A DNA stretch of 64,000 nucleotides. Origin: Streptomyces sp. CMB-StM0423. GTDB lineage: Bacteria > Actinomycetota > Actinomycetes > Streptomycetales > Streptomycetaceae. Every line of letters begins with the position of its first letter. The first letter of the stretch is position 1. Below are positions 59,861 through 64,000 of the stretch, in pieces. Made by a program: the position numbers and the translations under genes. Below the pieces are notes generated by a model. That model worked only from the letters and a program-made list of their open reading frames with translations. It was not told the origin of the DNA and did no database searches. Location: the NCBI RefSeq assembly GCF_002847285.1, contig NZ_CP025407.1, positions 4,682,501 to 4,746,500 on the forward strand, written 5' to 3'.

Positions 59861-61270
59861 ATGACGACCTCGCCAGAAGAAACGTCCGCGTCCGTCGAAC
59901 TCCCCGCCCGGCTCAGCCTCGACACCGCCGCCGCGCGGAACCTCACGACCACCACCAAGACGCCCCCGCAGATGCAGGGGATCTCCTCCCGCTGGCTGCT
60001 CAAGGCGCTGCCGTGGACGGAGGTCAAGGGCGGTGCGTACCGGGTGAACCGGCGCCTCACCCACACGCTCGGCGACGGACAGGTCGAGTTCACCTCGGTC
60101 GGCGGCGAGGTGCGCGTCATCCCGCAGGAGCTGCGCGAGCTGCCGCAGTTGCGCGCGTTCGACGACGAGGAGGTGCTGTCGGCGCTGGCCGACCGGTTCG
60201 AGCAGCGGGAGGTCGCGCCGGGGGACGCGGTCGTGTCCGCGGGCGCGGCGGCGGACCAGGTGGTGCTGGTCGCGCACGGGCGGCTGGAGCGGGTCGGCGC
60301 CGGGAAGTACGGGGACGAGACCGTCCTCGGCCTCCTCGCCGACGGCGACTACGTCGGCGGGGAGGTGCTCCTGGAGGCCGACGGCACCTGGCCGTTCACG
60401 GTGCGGGCCCAGACCCGCGGCACGGTGCTGGTCCTCGCCCGCTCCGCGCTCGACGAGCTGCTGGCGCAGGCGGCGGGGCTGCGCGAGCACCTGGAGGCGT
60501 TCGGCTCCATCCCGCAGCAGCGGCAGAACAGCAAGGGCGAGGCCGAGATCGAGCTGGCCTCGGGCCACCACGGCGAGGCGGACCTGCCGGGCACGTTCGT
60601 GGACTACGAGCTGACGCCCAGGGAGTACGAGCTGGAGGTCGCGCAGACGGTGCTGCGCGTCCACAGCCGGGTCGCCGATCTGTACAACGACCCGATGAAC
60701 CAGGTCGAGCAGCAACTGAGGCTGACCGTCGAGGCGCTGCGCGAGCGCCAGGAGCACGAGCTGATCAACAACCGCTCGTTCGGCCTGCTGCACAACGCCG
60801 ACCTCAAGCAGCGCATCCACACCCGCTCGGGCCCGCCCACGCCCGACGACCTGGACGAGCTGATCTCCCGCCGCCGGCAGACGCACGTGCTGCTGGCGCA
60901 CCCGAAGGCGATCGCTGCCATCGGCCGGGAGTGGAACAAGCGCGGCATCTACCCGCCGCGTACGGAGTACCTGGGCAGCGAGGTCAACAACTGGCGCGGC
61001 ATCCCGCTGCTGCCCTGCAACAAGATCCCGGTCACCCGGGAGGGGACCAGCTCGGTGATCGCGATGCGGCTCGGCGAGGCGGACCAGGGCGTGGTGGGGC
61101 TGCACCAGACGGGGCTGCCGGACGAGATCCGGCCGGGGATGAACGTCCGCTTCATGGGGATCAGCGACAAGGCGATCATCTCGTACCTGGTGAGCGTCTA
61201 CTTCTCCGCGGCGGTGCTCGTCCCCGACGCGCTCGGCATCCTGGAGGACGTGCAGATCGGCGCCAACTGA
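59861..61270 (+). CDS. Family 2B encapsulin shell protein with cyclic-nucleotide-binding-like domain
   Basis: A 469-residue protein. An HK97-type shell fold is interrupted by a Crp/cNMP-binding-like domain at about 95-205 (GDAVVSAGAAADQVVLVAHG; GGEVLLEADGTWPFTVRAQT). Features of the shell part are QGISSRWLLKALPWTEVKGGAYRVNRR, quoted as ISSRWLLKALPW and YRVNRRL, and the late ISDKAIISYLVSVYFSAAVL. Such shells form protein nanocompartments. Reported cargo types for family 2 include cysteine desulfurase, terpene cyclase, polyprenyl synthase and xylulose kinase. None is encoded in this window. Convergent with a phosphoketolase. Confidence 0.9.
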   Translation: MTTSPEETSASVELPARLSLDTAAARNLTTTTKTPPQMQGISSRWLLKALPWTEVKGGAYRVNRRLTHTLGDGQVEFTSVGGEVRVIPQELRELPQLRAFDDEEVLSALADRFEQREVAPGDAVVSAGAAADQVVLVAHGRLERVGAGKYGDETVLGLLADGDYVGGEVLLEADGTWPFTVRAQTRGTVLVLARSALDELLAQAAGLREHLEAFGSIPQQRQNSKGEAEIELASGHHGEADLPGTFVDYELTPREYELEVAQTVLRVHSRVADLYNDPMNQVEQQLRLTVEALRERQEHELINNRSFGLLHNADLKQRIHTRSGPPTPDDLDELISRRRQTHVLLAHPKAIAAIGREWNKRGIYPPRTEYLGSEVNNWRGIPLLPCNKIPVTREGTSSVIAMRLGEADQGVVGLHQTGLPDEIRPGMNVRFMGISDKAIISYLVSVYFSAAVLVPDALGILEDVQIGAN

Positions 61271-61284
61271 CCCGTACGCGAAGG

Positions 61285-61319
61285 CCCCCGGCCGGCCCGG
61301 CGACCGCGCCGGCCGGGGG
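61285..61319. terminator. Bidirectional terminator between encapsulin and phosphoketolase
   Basis: CCCCCGGCCGGC and GCCGGCCGGGGG form a perfect 12-bp stem with an 11-base loop in the 63-base convergent gap. Confidence 0.85.
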
Positions 61320-61333
61320 TCCTCACCGCTTCC

Positions 61334-63700
61334 TCAGCCCGGCCAGGTCCAGTTCGCCACCTCCGGCAGGTCCGTGCCGTGCTCGCGGATCCAGGCGTGG
61401 TGCCTGCCGCGTACGTCCTCCATCCGCTGCCGCACCGCCGCCGCCCGCACCGCCAGGCTCGGCACGCGGTCGATGACGTCCATCACCAGCCGGTAGCGGT
61501 CGAGGTCGTTGCGCACGACCATGTCGAAGGGGGTGGTCGTGGTGCCCATCTCCTTGTAGCCGCGGACGTGCAACTGGTCGTGTCCCGAGTGCCGGTAGGC
61601 GAGCCGGTGGATCAGCCACGGATAGCCGTGGTAGGCGAAGATGACCGGGGTGTCGCGGGTGAACACCGAGTCGAACTCCCGGTCCGTCATCCCGTGCGGA
61701 TGGTCCTCGTGCGGCATCAGCCGGGCGATGTCGACGACGTTGACGACCCGTACCACCACCTCCGGCAGATGCTCGCGCAGGAGCGCCGCCGCGGCCAGCA
61801 CCTCCTGCGTCGGCACGTCCCCGGCGCACGCCAGCACCACGTCCGGCGCCTCGCCGGGGCGTTCGGTGCCGGCCCACTCCCAGATGCCGACGCCGCGCAG
61901 GCAGTGCGCGCGGGCCTGCTCCAGCGTCAGCCAGTCGAACGACGGCTGCTTGCCGGCGACGACGACGTTGACGACGTCGCGGGTACGCAGCACGTGGTCG
62001 GCCACGCACAGCAGGGTGTTGGCGTCCGGCGGCAGGTAGACCCGTACGACGCCGGGGCTCTTGTTGAGGATGTGGTCGACGAAGCCGGGGTCCTGGTGGC
62101 TGAAGCCGTTGTGGTCCTGCCGCCAGACGTGCGAGGTGAGCAGGTAGTTGAGCCCGGCGACCGGCGCCCGCCAGGGCTCCTCGTGCGCGGTCTGGATCCA
62201 CTTGATGTGCTGCGCGGCCATGCTCGCCACGATGTGCGCGAACGCCTCGTACGACGAGAACAGCCCGTGCCTGCCGGTGAGGACGTACCCCTCCAGCCAC
62301 CCCTGGCACAGGTGCTCGGAGAGCACCTCCATGACCCGGCCGTGCGGCCCGTGGTGCTCGTCGGTCCGCTCCGTCTCGGCCTGCCACGCCCGGTCGGTGA
62401 CCTCGAACAGCTCCTGGAGCCGGTTGGACGCGGTCTCGTCCGGGCCGAAGACGCGGAAGTCGCGGCGCTCCGCGGTGTCGGCCATCACCTGCCGCAGCAT
62501 GGCGCCGAGCACCCGGGTCGGCTCGTGCATCCGGCCGCCGGGCCGGTCGACGGCGACGGCGTACGTCTCGGGCCCGGGTAGCGGCAGCGCGCGCAGCAGC
62601 CGGCCGCCGTTGGCGTGCGGGTTGGCGCCGAGGCGGCGGTCGCCGTGCGGTACGCAGGCGAGCACCTGCGGGCTCGGCCTGCCGTCGGCGCCGAAGAGCT
62701 TCTCCGGTTCGTAACTGCGCAGCCACCGCTCCAGCTCCGCCAGGTGCGCGGGGTTCTCGCGCACCTCGGGCAGCGGCACCTGATGGGCGCGCCAGGTGCC
62801 CTCGACCGGGGTGCCGTCGACGTCCTCGGGCCCGGTCCAGCCCTTGGGGGTGCGCAGCACGATCGCCGGCCAGCGGGGGCGCCCGCGCAGGCCGCCGCGG
62901 GCGCGGGCGGCCTGCTGGAACTCGGCGATCCGGTCGAGGGCCGTGTCCATCGCGTCGGCCATGTCGCGGTGGACGCGTGCTGTGTCCTTGGGGGAGGAGC
63001 CGCTGCTGACGTGCAGCGGCTCGTGGCCGTAGCCGCGCAGCAGCTCGTCCAGCTCACGCTGGGGGATGCGGGAGAGCACGGTGGGGCCGGCGATCTTGTA
63101 GCCGTTGAGGTGCAGGATGGGCAGCACGGCGCCGTCGTACGCGGGGTCGAGGAACTTGTTCGCGTGCCACGACCCGGCGAGCGGCCCGGTCTCCGCCTCG
63201 CCGTCGCCGATGACGCAGGCCGCGACGAGCCCGGGGTTGTCGAAGGCGGCGCCGTAGGCGTGCGCGAGCGAGTAGCCCAGCTCGCCGCCCTCGTGGAAGG
63301 AACCGGGGATCACGGGCGCGACGTGGCTCGGCGTCCCGCCCGGGAAGGAGAACTGCCGGAACAGCCGCGCCATCCCGGCGGCGTCGCGCGAGACGTCTGG
63401 GTGCACCTCCCCGTACGAGCCGTCGAGCCACGCGCCGGCGTAGACGGCGGGGCCGCCGTGTCCCGGGCCCCAGACGCAGACGGCGTCGAGGTCGCGGGCG
63501 CCGATGACGCGGTTGAGGTGGGTGTAGACGAGGTTGAGGCCCGGGCAGGTGCCCCAGTGGCCGAGCAGCCGCGGCTTGATGTCGGCGGGCGTCAGCGGCT
63601 CGGTGAGCAGCGGGTTGCGGGTGAGGTAGATCTGGCCCGCGGCCAGGTAGTTGAGGGCGCGCCAGTGGGCGTCGAGGTCGGCCAGCTCCTGCTTCTTCAT
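61334..63700 (-). CDS. Xylulose-5-phosphate/fructose-6-phosphate phosphoketolase
   Basis: A 788-residue thiamine-diphosphate enzyme of normal family length. It splits xylulose 5-phosphate to acetyl phosphate and glyceraldehyde 3-phosphate. Seen are GHWGTCPGLNLVYTHLNR (quoted in part: GHWGTCPGLN), IPGSFHEGGELGYSL, CVIGDGEAETGPLA for the cofactor site and RQDHNGFSHQDPG. ATG 63700 (MKKQELADLD) gives the usual start. Convergent with the encapsulin gene, which may link the nanocompartment to pentose phosphate metabolism. Confidence 0.95.
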   Translation of the reverse strand: MKKQELADLDAHWRALNYLAAGQIYLTRNPLLTEPLTPADIKPRLLGHWGTCPGLNLVYTHLNRVIGARDLDAVCVWGPGHGGPAVYAGAWLDGSYGEVHPDVSRDAAGMARLFRQFSFPGGTPSHVAPVIPGSFHEGGELGYSLAHAYGAAFDNPGLVAACVIGDGEAETGPLAGSWHANKFLDPAYDGAVLPILHLNGYKIAGPTVLSRIPQRELDELLRGYGHEPLHVSSGSSPKDTARVHRDMADAMDTALDRIAEFQQAARARGGLRGRPRWPAIVLRTPKGWTGPEDVDGTPVEGTWRAHQVPLPEVRENPAHLAELERWLRSYEPEKLFGADGRPSPQVLACVPHGDRRLGANPHANGGRLLRALPLPGPETYAVAVDRPGGRMHEPTRVLGAMLRQVMADTAERRDFRVFGPDETASNRLQELFEVTDRAWQAETERTDEHHGPHGRVMEVLSEHLCQGWLEGYVLTGRHGLFSSYEAFAHIVASMAAQHIKWIQTAHEEPWRAPVAGLNYLLTSHVWRQDHNGFSHQDPGFVDHILNKSPGVVRVYLPPDANTLLCVADHVLRTRDVVNVVVAGKQPSFDWLTLEQARAHCLRGVGIWEWAGTERPGEAPDVVLACAGDVPTQEVLAAAALLREHLPEVVVRVVNVVDIARLMPHEDHPHGMTDREFDSVFTRDTPVIFAYHGYPWLIHRLAYRHSGHDQLHVRGYKEMGTTTTPFDMVVRNDLDRYRLVMDVIDRVPSLAVRAAAVRQRMEDVRGRHHAWIREHGTDLPEVANWTWPG

Positions 63701-63881
63701 CGTCGTCCCATCGACGAAGGGGGCGGTAGGGCGGTACGGCCAAGTCTTACGGCCCGGGGGCGCGCCCACCACCCGACGGGGCGCGACGCGCGCCCGCCAG
63801 CCCCGGACGGCCCCTCTATCACCCGGATGGCGGGCACGCTTCGCGCGGAATGGGGGGTACAGGTGGGACAGACTGCCACGT

Positions 63882-64000
63882 ATGTGGACGGCGAACCCGG
63901 GGACCGGTGATCAGATGGCCGTGTCGGTGTCGGTCGTGCTGCTGCTCTTGGTGCTGGCCGTGGTGTTTCTGCGCAGCGGTTCGCTGAAGACCTCGCACGC
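63882..64000 (+). CDS. Start of a small membrane protein, cut by the window end
   Basis: The first ~39 residues, with one hydrophobic helix (VSVVLLLLVLAVVFLRSGSL). The alternative start MAVSVSV at 63915 would put the helix at the very N-terminus, as in small single-span streptomycete proteins. The remainder lies outside the window. Confidence 0.55.
   Translation, partial: MWTANPGTGDQMAVSVSVVLLLLVLAVVFLRSGSLKTSH

Noticed and set aside
61334..63700. Phosphoketolase as encapsulin cargo
   Set aside because: Its ends are fully within the conserved fold, with no disordered targeting extension, and the genes are convergent rather than in one operon.

Overview
The window is very GC-rich DNA with short intergenic gaps, many GTG starts, ATGA/GTGA gene overlaps and almost no TTA codons. 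With families such as DUF574 methyltransferases, PucR, AidB, DUF1275 and a family 2B encapsulin, this points to a Streptomyces or a close relative. No tRNA, rRNA or CRISPR was seen. The region looks chromosomal, with an accessory character.

Layout. 649-6792: a STAND/NB-ARC-TPR protein with an amyloid-like N-terminal motif, a PfkB kinase, a LysR regulator divergent from a RibD-like reductase, a DUF1275 membrane protein and a GlcG/HbpS protein. 6803-19225: a catabolic-looking block around a PucR regulator. It holds an aldehyde dehydrogenase, MFS exporter, RidA, gamma-glutamyltransferase family enzyme and IT-type permease. It also holds a four-gene set of a TenA-fold haem-oxygenase-like diiron protein, two Rieske ferredoxins and a ferredoxin reductase. 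The two promoter regions of this block share a GCACAGTGCACA motif. This is the best candidate here for an undescribed oxygenase pathway.

19320-24356: a tyrosine phosphatase, secreted 5'-nucleotidase, a sigma-factor remnant, a DUF574 methyltransferase and an unknown gene preceded by 19 perfect copies of a 7-base repeat. 25013-26444 and 48400-50109 are two related transposase-less elements with 39-bp terminal inverted repeats. They share a ~400-bp left arm, a 79-bp three-stem motif (three copies) and internal 115-135-bp tandem repeats. Both lie downstream of a DUF574 gene.

26709-37198: a ROK repressor, a four-gene sugar ABC transporter, a ketose 3-epimerase and a secreted ThuA-sorbosone dehydrogenase-PKD-carbohydrate-binding protein, likely an oxidised (3-keto) sugar pathway. 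37278-48266: a secreted M23 peptidase without a normal start codon, Ohr with a TetR regulator, an MFS pump broken by a frameshift inside a perfect palindrome with its TetR, a Tat-exported phosphodiesterase, AidB with TetR, GNAT, an XRE regulator with two small partners, and the second DUF574 gene.

50162-59705: DUF2277, a polytopic membrane protein, a membrane molybdopterin oxidoreductase operon, a methyltransferase-DUF2064-GT2 operon, a two-component system and a sugar-nucleotide epimerase. 59861-64000: a family 2B encapsulin shell gene convergent with a xylulose-5-phosphate phosphoketolase, then the start of a small membrane protein cut by the window end.
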